Below are positions 9,451 to 17,078 of a stretch of DNA of 64,000 nucleotides, piece after piece (the first letter of the stretch is position 1; each line of letters begins with the position of its first letter). The DNA is from Deltaproteobacteria bacterium (GTDB lineage: Bacteria > Desulfobacterota > JADFVX01), in NCBI GenBank assembly GCA_029860075.1, contig JAOUBX010000005.1:45030-109029 (forward strand), read 5' to 3'. A program made the translations under genes and the position numbers. The notes under the pieces are model-generated. The model did not search any database. It saw nothing but the letters and a program-made list of their open reading frames with translations, and had not been told where the DNA came from.

Positions 9451-10282
9451 ACCGGGAGGAACACAGTGGCCCCGCCCAAGTGAGACAAAGACCAATACAC
9501 TCCTTATCCGAACGCCCGAGGGAATCGTTTTTTCACTTTTGCTGGCTGGTCCCATCATAAGATTTCTTGCCTGGGGAATAGATCTGGCCTGTATCATAAC
9601 AGCCACGACTCTTTCCAACCAACTGCTGTCTCTGGCAGAAGTCATAAGTATTGATCTTTCAAGAGCCCTTATACTTATCGCCTATTTTTTTATTTCTATT
9701 GGCTACGGGATTATAATGGAATGGTACTGGCGAGGCCAGACAATCGGAAAGCGGTTATTACGTCTCAGGGTTATGGATGTGAGGGGCTTGCGCCTCAGGG
9801 AAAGCCAGGTAATTATACGAAATATCTTACGGTTTGTAGACAGTTTGCCCCTTTTTTACTTTATCGGCGGTACGGTCTGCCTTTTTAGCCGCCGGGCGCA
9901 GCGGCTTGGTGATCTTGCTGCCAATACGATTGTTGTAAGAAATCCCAGGATAGCTGATCCTGATCTGGACCAGATCATGTCGGGAAAGTATAACTCACTT
10001 CGTGAGTATCCCCACCTTGCGACGCGCTTTCGCCAGAAAGTCTCTCCAAAAGAGGCAAACATTGCTTTGCAGGCGCTTTTAAGGCGAGATGAACTGGAAC
10101 CGGAGGCGAGAGTCGAGCTTTTTAAAAATATAGCCCGACATTTTCGTTCCATCGTGGACTTTCCGGAAGAAGCATTAATAGGAATTACTGATGAGCAATA
10201 TGTAAGAAATATGGTGGATATACTCTTCATGATAAAGCCTGCCTCTGCCAATGAAAACAATGAACCCCGGCAAAGGGATTGA
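9443..10282 (+). CDS. RDD-family membrane protein
   Basis: The start is TTG at 9443, preceded by GAGGT, and it overlaps the SpoIIM gene by 8 bases. Residues ~28-160 form an RDD domain with three hydrophobic segments, the GKRLLRLRVMD motif and QRLGDLAANTIVV near the end. A soluble tail of about 115 residues follows. It closes the MoxR-type operon and is the second RDD protein in it. RDD/SpoIIM pairing next to MoxR is a recurrent arrangement, and transport has been suggested for some RDD proteins. No substrate can be read from the sequence. Confidence 0.85.
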   Translation: MAEPGGTQWPRPSETKTNTLLIRTPEGIVFSLLLAGPIIRFLAWGIDLACIITATTLSNQLLSLAEVISIDLSRALILIAYFFISIGYGIIMEWYWRGQTIGKRLLRLRVMDVRGLRLRESQVIIRNILRFVDSLPLFYFIGGTVCLFSRRAQRLGDLAANTIVVRNPRIADPDLDQIMSGKYNSLREYPHLATRFRQKVSPKEANIALQALLRRDELEPEARVELFKNIARHFRSIVDFPEEALIGITDEQYVRNMVDILFMIKPASANENNEPRQRD

Positions 10283-10498
10283 GCGCTTGCCAGGGGAGAA
10301 TCGATTTCCCGTAACTTATGAAGTGCCTCTTTACTTCTGTCCTGTAATTTCACAAAAAACTGCTATCAATGAAATATATTTTTTGATGACAGCCCCCGGA
10401 AAAGGTCATTTGTATTCATAGAAAGTGTTACTCTGAAAATATTAAAGCAAGGAAGTGGTGAGCAGTTGAAGTATGGAGCAAGAAAAATTTCAAAAAAC

Positions 10499-10527
10499 TT
10501 GACACTTGAAAAAAATATGTTTTACTT
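10499..10527 (+). promoter_or_regulatory. candidate sigma-70 promoter of the HEPN-like gene
   Basis: TTGACA (10499-10504), 17 bases, then TTACTT (10522-10527). The -35 box is perfect and the -10 box is weak. It lies within a longer open frame that could start at TTG 10466, and its presence argues for the later start at 10583. The rest of 10283-10498 shows no other feature. Confidence 0.35.
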
Positions 10528-10582
10528 CTTGATAAGAGGTGTTAGAGTCAAAATAAAGCGTTGCCAGCGGGGGGTGGGAATA

Positions 10583-11023
10583 TTGAGTCAGGCATTTCAA
10601 AAATCGATAGAACGAAAAAGCCTTTATCTTTCAGAAAATGCACAGGAACAAAGAGGCAGGGAATTAAGCTCCGCCCTGGAAGACCTGGATAATGCAAGGT
10701 TGAGTTACTCTCAGAAGCATTACAAGGGGGCTACTATTCTTGCGTGCCAATCACTGTTTCATAGCGCAAGGGCGCTTTTATGCTCCAGGGGATATGAGGG
10801 GAAGAGCCTCTCATGCATCATTGGCGGTATTGATCATCTCTTTGCCGACCAGGGCCTTATCGAGATAAAATGGATTATGGTTTTACTAAGAGCCCTTACC
10901 TTTAAGGAAGATTCTCATTATTTAGTTGAATATTCAAATAGCGATGCCAAATATTTTATGGGAAATGCTGTACAGTTTCTACATGTGGTGAAGGATTTGC
11001 TGGCAAAGGGAGACGGGTTTTAA
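10583..11023 (+). CDS. HEPN-domain protein
   Basis: The start is placed at TTG 10583, behind a G-rich stretch. An upstream TTG at 10466 would add 39 residues that do not look like this family. The 146-residue protein is helical. The segment SALEDLDNARLSYSQKHYKG, then CQSLFHSARALLCSRGYEGKS, matches the HEPN pattern. Many small HEPN proteins have KSH at this last position, but here it reads KSL. HEPN proteins are often RNases or partners of a small nucleotidyltransferase, and no such partner is adjacent. The function is uncertain. Confidence 0.6.
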   Translation: MSQAFQKSIERKSLYLSENAQEQRGRELSSALEDLDNARLSYSQKHYKGATILACQSLFHSARALLCSRGYEGKSLSCIIGGIDHLFADQGLIEIKWIMVLLRALTFKEDSHYLVEYSNSDAKYFMGNAVQFLHVVKDLLAKGDGF

Positions 11024-11204
11024 GGTAACTTTCCTGCTTTACTGACAATGCTATAAAGCCCCGTGAAACCAATAGATAAACCAATGGATTACACTGTAAA
11101 CTAAAGGCATTCATTCTTCCGTAAAGTTTTTTTCATCTTTACTCTCCTCTCGGCAGGAAGGTTAACCTTGCCGGACTCCGTTAGTAAATTATTTGCGACT
11201 CTAA

Positions 11205-11233
11205 TTGACTTGATTCTCAATATTTGTTAAAGT
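11205..11233 (+). promoter_or_regulatory. candidate promoter of the thiamine operon
   Basis: TTGACT (11205-11210), 17 bases, then TAAAGT (11228-11233). It would start transcription near 11240, at the 5' edge of the riboswitch. That start would remove the TTGCC strand that could extend helix P1, so either the promoter or the extended helix is wrong. Confidence 0.35.
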
Positions 11234-11335
11234 TGCCTATCAAGCTGGGGGTGCCAGGTATGGCTGAGAGTTTTGATTTAAGTGAAACGACCCCTTGAAC
11301 CTGAACCGGGTAATGCCGGCGGAGGGAAGCGGCAA
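11233..11335 (+). promoter_or_regulatory. TPP riboswitch (THI element)
   Basis: The conserved core is present in order: GGGGGTGCC (11247-11255), GGCTGAGA (11262-11269), ACCCCTTGAACCTGAACCGG and GGTAATGCCGGCGGAGGGA ending at 11327. These are the pyrimidine-sensor and pyrophosphate-sensor segments of the TPP aptamer. A short P1 can form (GCT 11244-11246 with AGC 11328-11330), possibly extended by TTGCC (11233-11237) with GGCAA (11331-11335). It precedes five thiamine genes, so control by thiamine pyrophosphate is a strong inference. Confidence 0.95.
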
Positions 11336-11363
11336 GGGGAAATACCCCATTATAATAAGCTGA

Positions 11364-11395
11364 AAAGCCGCTCCTTTTGTGAGCGGCTTTTTTAT
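11364..11395 (+). terminator. riboswitch-controlled intrinsic terminator
   Basis: AAAGCCGCTC (11364-11373) pairs with GAGCGGCTTT (11381-11390) around a 7-base loop and is followed by T residues. The 3' strand of the aptamer, AGCGGC (11328-11333), is complementary to GCCGCT (11367-11372) of the terminator. Without ligand it can therefore form an antiterminator. With TPP bound, P1 holds AGCGGC and the terminator forms. This is the usual transcription-attenuation design. Confidence 0.9.
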
Positions 11396-11402
11396 TTGAA
11401 CC

Positions 11403-12788
11403 ATGGGGAATTTAATGAAAAAGATAATTAATGCGGATTTAATTGAAAAACTGATTGACAGGGAGGATCTTCCCTCAAAAGTGGAAGTTTTGGCGGCTCT
11501 TGAAAGAGCGAAGGAACTCAAAGGGATAGGACTTGAGGAGACGGCCCTGCTCATGAGAGCCGGCAGGGCAGGTGTCTGCCTTGATGAAATCTATCAGGCC
11601 TCGGGTGAGGTGAAAAGGAAGAGCTTCGGTAGCAGGATCGTCCTTTTTGCGCCATTATACCTGACCAATGATTGTATAAATAATTGTCTCTACTGCGGAT
11701 TCAGGAAGGATAATATTGAGGTCGACCGGAATTCTCTTTCTGTGGAGGATGCTATCAGGGAAGCGAGCCTTCTGGAGAAGACAGGTTTTAACAGGCTCCT
11801 TCTGGTGGCAGGTGAGTCACCTAAAAGTTCCTCTATCGAGAGGATTGTTGAAATTGTTAAAGCCATTTACCAGAACACGGGCATGCGTATTATTCATGTC
11901 AATGCGGCGCCCATGCCCATTGATAAACTTAAAGCGTTAAAAGCGTCGGGTGTTGGTGTTTTTCAGGTTTTCCAGGAGACTTATCACGAAGAAACCTATG
12001 ACAAAATGCATACGACAGGGCCTAAAAAGGATTACCGCAGGCGCCTGTATGCCCTGGATAAGGCCATGGAGGCCGGTTTTGATGATGTTGGCATGGGGGC
12101 GCTTCTTGGCCTTTATGACTGGCGTTACGAGGTTCTGGCGCTCATTGCACATGCGAGACACCTTTTCGAAAAGTTCGGCGCCTGGCCCCATACCATTTCT
12201 GTGCCGCGTTTGCAGCCGACAGTCGGTTCTCCCATAGCTTCAGCGCCTCACCCCGTCTCTGACGAGGAATTCAAGCTCATCGTAGCCCTTTACAGGCTGG
12301 CCGTTCCTGCTGCCGGTGTTGTTGTAACGACAAGAGAACCTGCCGTTCTTCGCGACGAGCTTCTCCATATCGGTGTATCGCAGATTAGCGCCGGTTCCAG
12401 AACAGACCCCGGTGGCTACTCACAGGATGCTGAGCGCTTTGACGCGTCCCAGTTCAAGACCAGTGACCACAGATCGCTGGAAGAGATGGTCGCGTATATT
12501 GCCTCAACGGGGCATTTGCCGTCCCTTTGCACTTCATGCTACAGGGTGGGGAGAACAGGCAGGAGCTTTACTGAAACCGTTTCTCACCAGGAGATGGAGA
12601 GGTATTGTCTGCCCAATGCGCTGCTTACTCTCAAGGAGTATGTCATTGATCATGCAAACGGCTCTGCGGCTATATGTAATGAGGTAATTGAAAGGAATGT
12701 CTCTCTCATTTCCGACGAGAAGTTGAAAAAAGCAACCCTTGCAAAATTTAAAGAGATAGATGCAGGCAAGCGGGATCTTTACTTTTAG
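11403..12788 (+). CDS. HydG/ThiH-type radical SAM tyrosine lyase
   Basis: A 461-residue enzyme; ATG 11415 is an alternative start. The radical SAM motif is C91-x3-C95-x2-C98. The C-terminus has C376-x2-C379-x22-C402, the auxiliary-cluster motif of HydG, the [FeFe]-hydrogenase maturase. The PHTISVPR segment (H263) is also HydG-like. Length and sequence resemble HydG rather than the shorter ThiH, which lacks the C-terminal cluster. Both enzymes cleave tyrosine to dehydroglycine and p-cresol. ThiH feeds thiazole synthesis, while HydG goes on to make CO and cyanide. The position directly behind a TPP riboswitch and before thiS and thiG argues for use in thiazole synthesis. No hydE, hydF or hydrogenase gene is in the window. 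Confidence 0.85.
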   Translation: MGNLMKKIINADLIEKLIDREDLPSKVEVLAALERAKELKGIGLEETALLMRAGRAGVCLDEIYQASGEVKRKSFGSRIVLFAPLYLTNDCINNCLYCGFRKDNIEVDRNSLSVEDAIREASLLEKTGFNRLLLVAGESPKSSSIERIVEIVKAIYQNTGMRIIHVNAAPMPIDKLKALKASGVGVFQVFQETYHEETYDKMHTTGPKKDYRRRLYALDKAMEAGFDDVGMGALLGLYDWRYEVLALIAHARHLFEKFGAWPHTISVPRLQPTVGSPIASAPHPVSDEEFKLIVALYRLAVPAAGVVVTTREPAVLRDELLHIGVSQISAGSRTDPGGYSQDAERFDASQFKTSDHRSLEEMVAYIASTGHLPSLCTSCYRVGRTGRSFTETVSHQEMERYCLPNALLTLKEYVIDHANGSAAICNEVIERNVSLISDEKLKKATLAKFKEIDAGKRDLYF

Positions 12789-12810
12789 CAAACAATATGG
12801 ATGGGGAAAA

Positions 12811-13011
12811 ATGGAAATCATAATAAACGGAAACCTGAAAGAAGTGAGGGAAGGGACCACGATAAAATCGCTTCTTGAAGAGATGAAAACTCCGGCTATG
12901 GGCATAGCCGTAGAACTTAACCGGGAAATCATACCGAGAAGCAGCCATGAATCGACGGTGCTTAAAGCAGGTGATGCATTGGAGGTTGTCAAGATGGTTG
13001 GCGGCGGATGA
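12811..13011 (+). CDS. thiS: sulfur carrier protein ThiS
   Basis: The start at ATG 12811 (GGGGAAAA just before) gives 66 residues. It has the beta-grasp pattern [12 protein letters not shown], then TIKSLLEEM, and ends VVKMVGGG with the C-terminal Gly-Gly needed for thiocarboxylate formation. ThiS carries sulfur to ThiG. It lies between the tyrosine lyase gene and thiG. The adenylating enzyme ThiF is not encoded in this operon and must come from elsewhere. Confidence 0.92.
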   Translation: MEIIINGNLKEVREGTTIKSLLEEMKTPAMGIAVELNREIIPRSSHESTVLKAGDALEVVKMVGGG

Positions 13012-13041
13012 AAGAAAAAAACTTAATCAGGAGAAATAACA

Positions 13042-13818
13042 ATGGGAAATGATAAACTGGTTCTTGCAGGTCGGGAATACAACTCTCGCCTGCTTATCGG
13101 AACGGGAAAATACAAGGATTTTGAAGAGACGAAGAAAGCCGTCGAACTGTCCGGCGCTGAAATAGTTACTGTGGCCGTGAGGCGTGTCAATATTACGGAT
13201 AATAAAGAGGAAAACCTCCTCGACTATGTGGACCCGAAGAAATACACCATCCTCCCCAATACGGCAGGGTGCTTTACGGCTGATGATGCTATTCGGACCT
13301 GCCGTCTGGCCAGGGAAGCAGGTGGCTGGGACATGGTGAAGCTTGAGGTTTTAGGTGATACAAAAACGCTCTTTCCTGATATACCTGCCACCCTTGAAGC
13401 GGCTAAAGTCCTCGTTAAGGAAGGCTTTATTGTGATGGCTTATACCAGCGACGATCCCATTACGGCGAAAAAGCTTGAAGATATCGGCTGTGCTGCCGTT
13501 ATGCCTCTGGGAGCGCCTATCGGAAGCGGACTGGGCATAAGAAATCCCTATAATATCAAGATTATCCTTGAAGATGCTAAAGCGCCTGTTCTTGTTGATG
13601 CCGGTGTTGGAACGGCCAGTGACGCTGCCATTGCAATGGAGTTGGGCTGTGACGGTGTGCTCATGAATACGGGAATAGCTGCAGCCAAAGATGCCATCCT
13701 TATGGCAAGCGCTATGAAAAAGGCTGTTGAAGCAGGCAGAGAGGCTTACCTTGCCGGAAGAATGCCTATGAAGCTTTATGCGACAGCGAGCAGCCCTATT
13801 GAAGGAATCATTGAATAA
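13042..13818 (+). CDS. thiG: thiazole synthase ThiG
   Basis: 258 residues, a normal length for this (beta/alpha)8 enzyme. It condenses deoxyxylulose 5-phosphate, dehydroglycine and ThiS thiocarboxylate. Visible family segments are [38 protein letters not shown] (the Schiff-base lysine is probably K100) and [22 protein letters not shown] ribosome binding site (AGGAGA) precedes the ATG. Because ThiG accepts dehydroglycine, it fits the preceding tyrosine lyase functionally. Confidence 0.97.
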   Translation: MGNDKLVLAGREYNSRLLIGTGKYKDFEETKKAVELSGAEIVTVAVRRVNITDNKEENLLDYVDPKKYTILPNTAGCFTADDAIRTCRLAREAGGWDMVKLEVLGDTKTLFPDIPATLEAAKVLVKEGFIVMAYTSDDPITAKKLEDIGCAAVMPLGAPIGSGLGIRNPYNIKIILEDAKAPVLVDAGVGTASDAAIAMELGCDGVLMNTGIAAAKDAILMASAMKKAVEAGREAYLAGRMPMKLYATASSPIEGIIE

Positions 13819-13851
13819 GCCTTATTATTTTATAGCAATTGCTTAAGCCGG

Positions 13852-14499
13852 ATGACGGGATCAATTAAAGAACTGCCGGTCCTTTACCTTATATCAGACA
13901 GGTTACAGAGCAAAAACAGGCCGCTTGCTGAAGTGATAGAGGCGTCGCTAAAAGGTGGCGTCAGGATGGTCCAGTTGAGAGAAAAGGACCTCCCGGTACG
14001 GGACCTGTTAAGACTTGCGCTGGAAATAAAGGGCCTAACTGTAGCATACGGCGCAAAGCTGCTCGTTAATGACCGCATCGATGTTGCGCTGGCAGTCGAA
14101 GCAGAGGGGGTCCACTTGCCGGCAAGCTCTTTCTCTGTTGAAGATGCAAGATCGGTTCTGGGAGATGATAAAATTATCGGCTTTTCTGCCCATTCAATTG
14201 ATGAAGCAAAAGAGGCAAAAAGCGCGGGGGCCGACTTTGTTACCTTCAGCCCTGTTTATTATACGCCTTCCAAGGCTGCTTATGGAGAGCCGCAGGGGCT
14301 TGACAGGCTAAAAGAGGTGAGGGACGCTATTAACATTCCTGTTTATGGGCTCGGAGGGATAAATGTTGACAATATTAAGGAAGTAATTCGGGCAGGCGCA
14401 CATGGCGTGGCGCTTATATCGGCCATCATTGGAGCGAAAGATATTCAAGGAGAGTCAGAAAGGTTGGTTGACCTGGCTTCTTCTAAACGACTTAACTAA
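13852..14499 (+). CDS. thiE: thiamine-phosphate synthase ThiE
   Basis: 215 residues. ThiE joins the pyrimidine diphosphate with thiazole phosphate. Motifs are LYLISDR, VQLREKDLP, LLVNDRIDVA, EGVHLP, GFSAHS, TFSPVYYTPSK and YGLGGI, with phosphate-binding loops in the last two. It lies 33 bases after thiG and 10 bases before thiC, in the same TPP-controlled transcript. Confidence 0.96.
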   Translation: MTGSIKELPVLYLISDRLQSKNRPLAEVIEASLKGGVRMVQLREKDLPVRDLLRLALEIKGLTVAYGAKLLVNDRIDVALAVEAEGVHLPASSFSVEDARSVLGDDKIIGFSAHSIDEAKEAKSAGADFVTFSPVYYTPSKAAYGEPQGLDRLKEVRDAINIPVYGLGGINVDNIKEVIRAGAHGVALISAIIGAKDIQGESERLVDLASSKRLN

Positions 14500-14509
14500 G
14501 GAGTAAAAG

Positions 14510-15820
14510 ATGACACAGTTAATAGAGGCCCGGAAAGGCAATATTACGGCCGAAATGAAAGAAGTTGCTCTTCAGGAAGGGCTTGATCCTGAATTTATAA
14601 GACAAGGTATCGCTGACGGGAACATTGTCGTATGCAGAAATAATAAGCACAAATCAGTCCCTCCTCTCGGTATAGGCAAGGGTCTTAAAACGAAGGTAAA
14701 TGCAAATATCGGCACATCAAGGGACATTAAGGAACTCGATTGCGAACTTGAAAAGCTGAGAGTAGCCGTCAAGGCGGGAGCTGATGCTGTTATGGACCTT
14801 TCTACAGGGGGTGATGTAGACCTTGTTCGTCAGAGAGTGATGAAGGAATCTGCTGTTATTATCGGAACGGTTCCCCTCTACCAGGCAGCGCTGGAGACCT
14901 TTAATTCGGGGCGGCCTATATTCCAGATGACTGAGGATGAGATCTTTGCCGGTATAGAAAAACACCTGGAAGACGGTGTCGATTTTATTACTGTTCATTG
15001 TGGTGTTACAAGAGAATCTGTCAGTCGATTGAGGGCCGAAGGAAGAGTAATGGATGTGGTCAGCCGTGGTGGCGCCTTTTTAACGGAATGGATTCAGAAG
15101 AATAAAAAGGAAAATCCTCTTTTCGAGCAATATGACAGACTTCTAGATCTTGCCAAAAAGTATGACGCCGTGCTCTCCCTTGGCGATGGTTTCAGGCCTG
15201 GCTGCATTGCCGATGCAACGGACAGGGGGCAGATCCAGGAACTACTCATATTGGGTGAACTCACGGAAAGGGCCTGGGAGGCCGGTGTTCAGGTGATGAT
15301 CGAAGGGCCGGGGCATGTGCCCATTAACCAGGTGGAGGCCAATATTCTCCTGCAAAAGAGGCTTTGCCACGGCGCTCCATTTTATGTTCTCGGCCCGCTG
15401 GTTACGGATATTGCCCCAGGGTACGACCATATAACCTCAGCCATAGGCGGAAGTATTGCTGCTGCTGCCGGGGCTGACTTTCTCTGTTATGTTACCCCTG
15501 CCGAGCACCTCAGGCTTCCTACTGTCGAGGATGTTCATGAAGGGGTCATGGGTGTCAGAATTGCCGCCCATGCCGGTGATCTTGCAAAAGGGGTGAAAGG
15601 CGCCTGGGACAAGGACCTGAATATGTCCAAAAAGCGCAAGGCCCTCGACTGGGAAGGCCAGATCGAAGCCTGCCTCGATCCCGAAAAGGCAAAACGTTTG
15701 CGTGACTCTGCTATCCCCATGGATGCGGAAGATGCCTGCACCATGTGTGCTGCCTTATGCTCCATGAAACTCATGAACCAGGACAAGGAAGAAGGGAATC
15801 TTACCTCAGAGCAAGGGTGA
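14510..15820 (+). CDS. thiC: phosphomethylpyrimidine synthase ThiC
   Basis: 436 residues, the short form of ThiC without the long N-terminal extension. It converts aminoimidazole ribotide to hydroxymethylpyrimidine phosphate by radical SAM chemistry. Recognisable segments are NANIGTS, MDLSTGGD, TVHCGVTRE, SRGGAF, EGPGHVPINQVEAN, ITSAIGG and YVTPAEHLRLP. The C-terminal cluster-binding cysteines are C410, C413 and C417 in CTMCAALC. It is the last gene of the thiamine operon. Its TGA stop forms part of a downstream palindrome. Confidence 0.97.
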   Translation: MTQLIEARKGNITAEMKEVALQEGLDPEFIRQGIADGNIVVCRNNKHKSVPPLGIGKGLKTKVNANIGTSRDIKELDCELEKLRVAVKAGADAVMDLSTGGDVDLVRQRVMKESAVIIGTVPLYQAALETFNSGRPIFQMTEDEIFAGIEKHLEDGVDFITVHCGVTRESVSRLRAEGRVMDVVSRGGAFLTEWIQKNKKENPLFEQYDRLLDLAKKYDAVLSLGDGFRPGCIADATDRGQIQELLILGELTERAWEAGVQVMIEGPGHVPINQVEANILLQKRLCHGAPFYVLGPLVTDIAPGYDHITSAIGGSIAAAAGADFLCYVTPAEHLRLPTVEDVHEGVMGVRIAAHAGDLAKGVKGAWDKDLNMSKKRKALDWEGQIEACLDPEKAKRLRDSAIPMDAEDACTMCAALCSMKLMNQDKEEGNLTSEQG

Positions 15821-15862
15821 CAATTATTGTCAGTCACATGTGACGTAAATCGTCACATGTGA
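15818..15862. repeat. palindromic cluster after thiC
   Basis: TGACAAT-T-ATTGTCA (15818-15832) is a perfect palindrome that includes the thiC stop codon. It is followed by TCACATGTGACG (15834-15845) and its exact reverse complement (15851-15862) around TAAAT. Each arm contains the self-complementary TCACATGTGA. The second structure could fold as a 12-bp hairpin at the end of the thi transcript, but it has no T-tract. Alternatively it is an operator for the region upstream of the pilin. Confidence 0.85.
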
Positions 15863-16216
15863 TGTTGATTGTCATCAAAATTCCTTCTTTTATCATTGTT
15901 TAACCTTTTAGCTATTCCTCTGTAAATTTATCTAAACTTTTATAACTCCTTTATTTACAAGCATTATCATCGACATTAAAACCTTGCGCCATATTTTTTT
16001 TCAATTGGCATATGGATTGCTTTATAACTTGAGAAAGGATGCCTTAAATCTTATCCGAGATAATTTTATATAAAGATTTGATCGAACAGGATATTGTGTC
16101 AGGAGGTGATCGTAAGAAAAAAATTTGATGAGAGTGCAATTAGAAGATCACTAAAGTAGAAGATCACTAAAGATAAAACAGAATAAATAATAAAAAAGAA
16201 ATGAAGGAGGTAAAAA
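15863..16216. other. pilin upstream region
   Basis: There is no gene. The stretch is very AT-rich and carries the sigma-54-type promoter at 16006-16021. Between that promoter and the pilin start lies an expected ~185-base 5' leader. The leader holds AGGAGGTGAT (about 16101-16110), which resembles a strong ribosome binding site with no open frame worth calling after it, and a short direct repeat of AGAAGATCACTAAAG (about 16143-16171). Confidence 0.5.
16006..16021 (+). promoter_or_regulatory. sigma-54 (-24/-12) promoter of the pilin operon
   Basis: TTGGCATATGGATTGCT carries GG at 16007-16008 and GC at 16019-16020 with exactly 10 bases between them. TTGGCA and TTGCT are close to consensus. Type IV pilin genes in Geobacter and Pseudomonas are known to use sigma-54 with the PilS/PilR system, so this fits the gene behind it. 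The activator genes are not in the window. Confidence 0.75.
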
Positions 16217-16441
16217 ATGTTAAGAATGTTATCAAAAATGAGCAAGAGAGAGAGTGGTTTTACCCTCATTGAGCTCCTCATCGTTGTCGCCATCATCGGT
16301 ATTCTGGCAGCCATCGCTATTCCGCAGTTCTCTTCATACAGGCGGAAGGCATACAATTCGGCAGCCCAGAGCGACCTGAAGAACTTCAAAACGGATATGG
16401 AAGCTCACTATGCCGAGCACCAGCAGTATCCAAGCAACTAA
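16217..16441 (+). CDS. short type IV pilin (PilA-N-like)
   Basis: A 74-residue prepilin with GAAGGAGG before the ATG. The leader [14 protein letters not shown] is cut before [20 protein letters not shown], leaving a 60-residue mature protein with F1 and E5. The globular domain of ordinary pilins is missing, as in the PilA-N of Geobacter. Aromatic residues in the mature chain are F1, F24, Y27, Y32, F43, Y51 and Y57, which largely coincide with those of the Geobacter pilin. It is followed at once by a partner carrying the globular part. Roles in pili, secretion or electron transfer cannot be separated from sequence alone. Confidence 0.9.
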   Translation: MLRMLSKMSKRESGFTLIELLIVVAIIGILAAIAIPQFSSYRRKAYNSAAQSDLKNFKTDMEAHYAEHQQYPSN

Positions 16442-16468
16442 ATAATCAGAATTACGAAAGGAGTGAAG

Positions 16469-16861
16469 ATGATGAAAATGATGAAGATAGTAGCCCTCGC
16501 GGCCTTTTTAACTGTAGTTTCGTACGGCAGTGCCTTTGCCGCAGCGGTAACTGTAACTTTTGATCCTGCTTACCCCTATACGGTACCGGTCGGCACTCAT
16601 GCCGATTACAACATTCCGGTAAAACCCTCGAAGAACGTAAGTCTTGCAGTAAGTATCGATACAAACAACATTAATTATGTGGCGGGTACGTGCCACAAGG
16701 CAGGCGACAAAACATTCGCCAGTTCAGCCGGGGACACGAAGATCTATCAAAGGGACCTTGCCCCTGGAAAATGCGCGGATGGTGCGAACACGATCCCGAC
16801 TGCTCCGGTAGATTTCGGGGTTAATCCTGCTTGGGGGGGTAGTGCGTTTACAGCTATTTAA
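16469..16861 (+). CDS. secreted pilin partner (geopilin domain 2 / PilA-C-like)
   Basis: The start at ATG 16469 has AAAGGAG five bases upstream; GTG 16463 is an alternative. A signal peptide (hydrophobic ALAAFLTVVSYGSAFA) is followed by about 105 mature residues rich in beta-strand residues, with two cysteines about 45 apart. Segments such as PSKNVSLAVSI, AGDKTFASS and DTKIYQRD look like the geopilin domain 2 proteins encoded after short pilins in Geobacter. In that model the short PilA-N and this chain together replace one full-length pilin. The family match is from memory and not verified. Confidence 0.7.
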   Translation: MMKMMKIVALAAFLTVVSYGSAFAAAVTVTFDPAYPYTVPVGTHADYNIPVKPSKNVSLAVSIDTNNINYVAGTCHKAGDKTFASSAGDTKIYQRDLAPGKCADGANTIPTAPVDFGVNPAWGGSAFTAI

Positions 16862-16885
16862 AGCCTGATAAATACCCGAATTTAA

Positions 16886-16919
16886 AAACAGACCTGATTA
16901 TTTTCAGGTCTGTTTTTTT
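16886..16919 (+). terminator. intrinsic terminator of the pilin operon
   Basis: AAACAGACCTGA (16886-16897) pairs with TCAGGTCTGTTT (16904-16915) around a 6-base loop, followed by a T run. It lies 25 bases after the stop of the second pilin gene. Confidence 0.93.
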
Positions 16920-17078
16920 GTGGTATAATAGCGCGATAGTTTGATTATTCCCGGCTTCAGGAAATAAAAACTATATGACGCCTCCAGGCGCTCCGTGCTA
17001 ATTCGCTTATACTAATAGGGGTACATAAATCCGGTTTTCAAAAGGACAAGGGCCATAGAGGTATAATATATACTGCTT

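Noticed and set aside
10466..10582. N-terminal extension of the HEPN-like protein from TTG 10466
   Set aside because: A TTGACA-type promoter lies inside this stretch, and the added residues do not look like the family. It cannot be excluded.
11403..12788. Plain annotation as thiH
   Set aside because: Length and the C-terminal CX2CX22C motif point to the HydG type. I therefore left the symbol empty despite the thi context.
15834..15862. A CRP/FNR-type operator
   Set aside because: TGTGA and TCACA halves are present but separated by 9 bases instead of 6, so the canonical CRP site is not matched.
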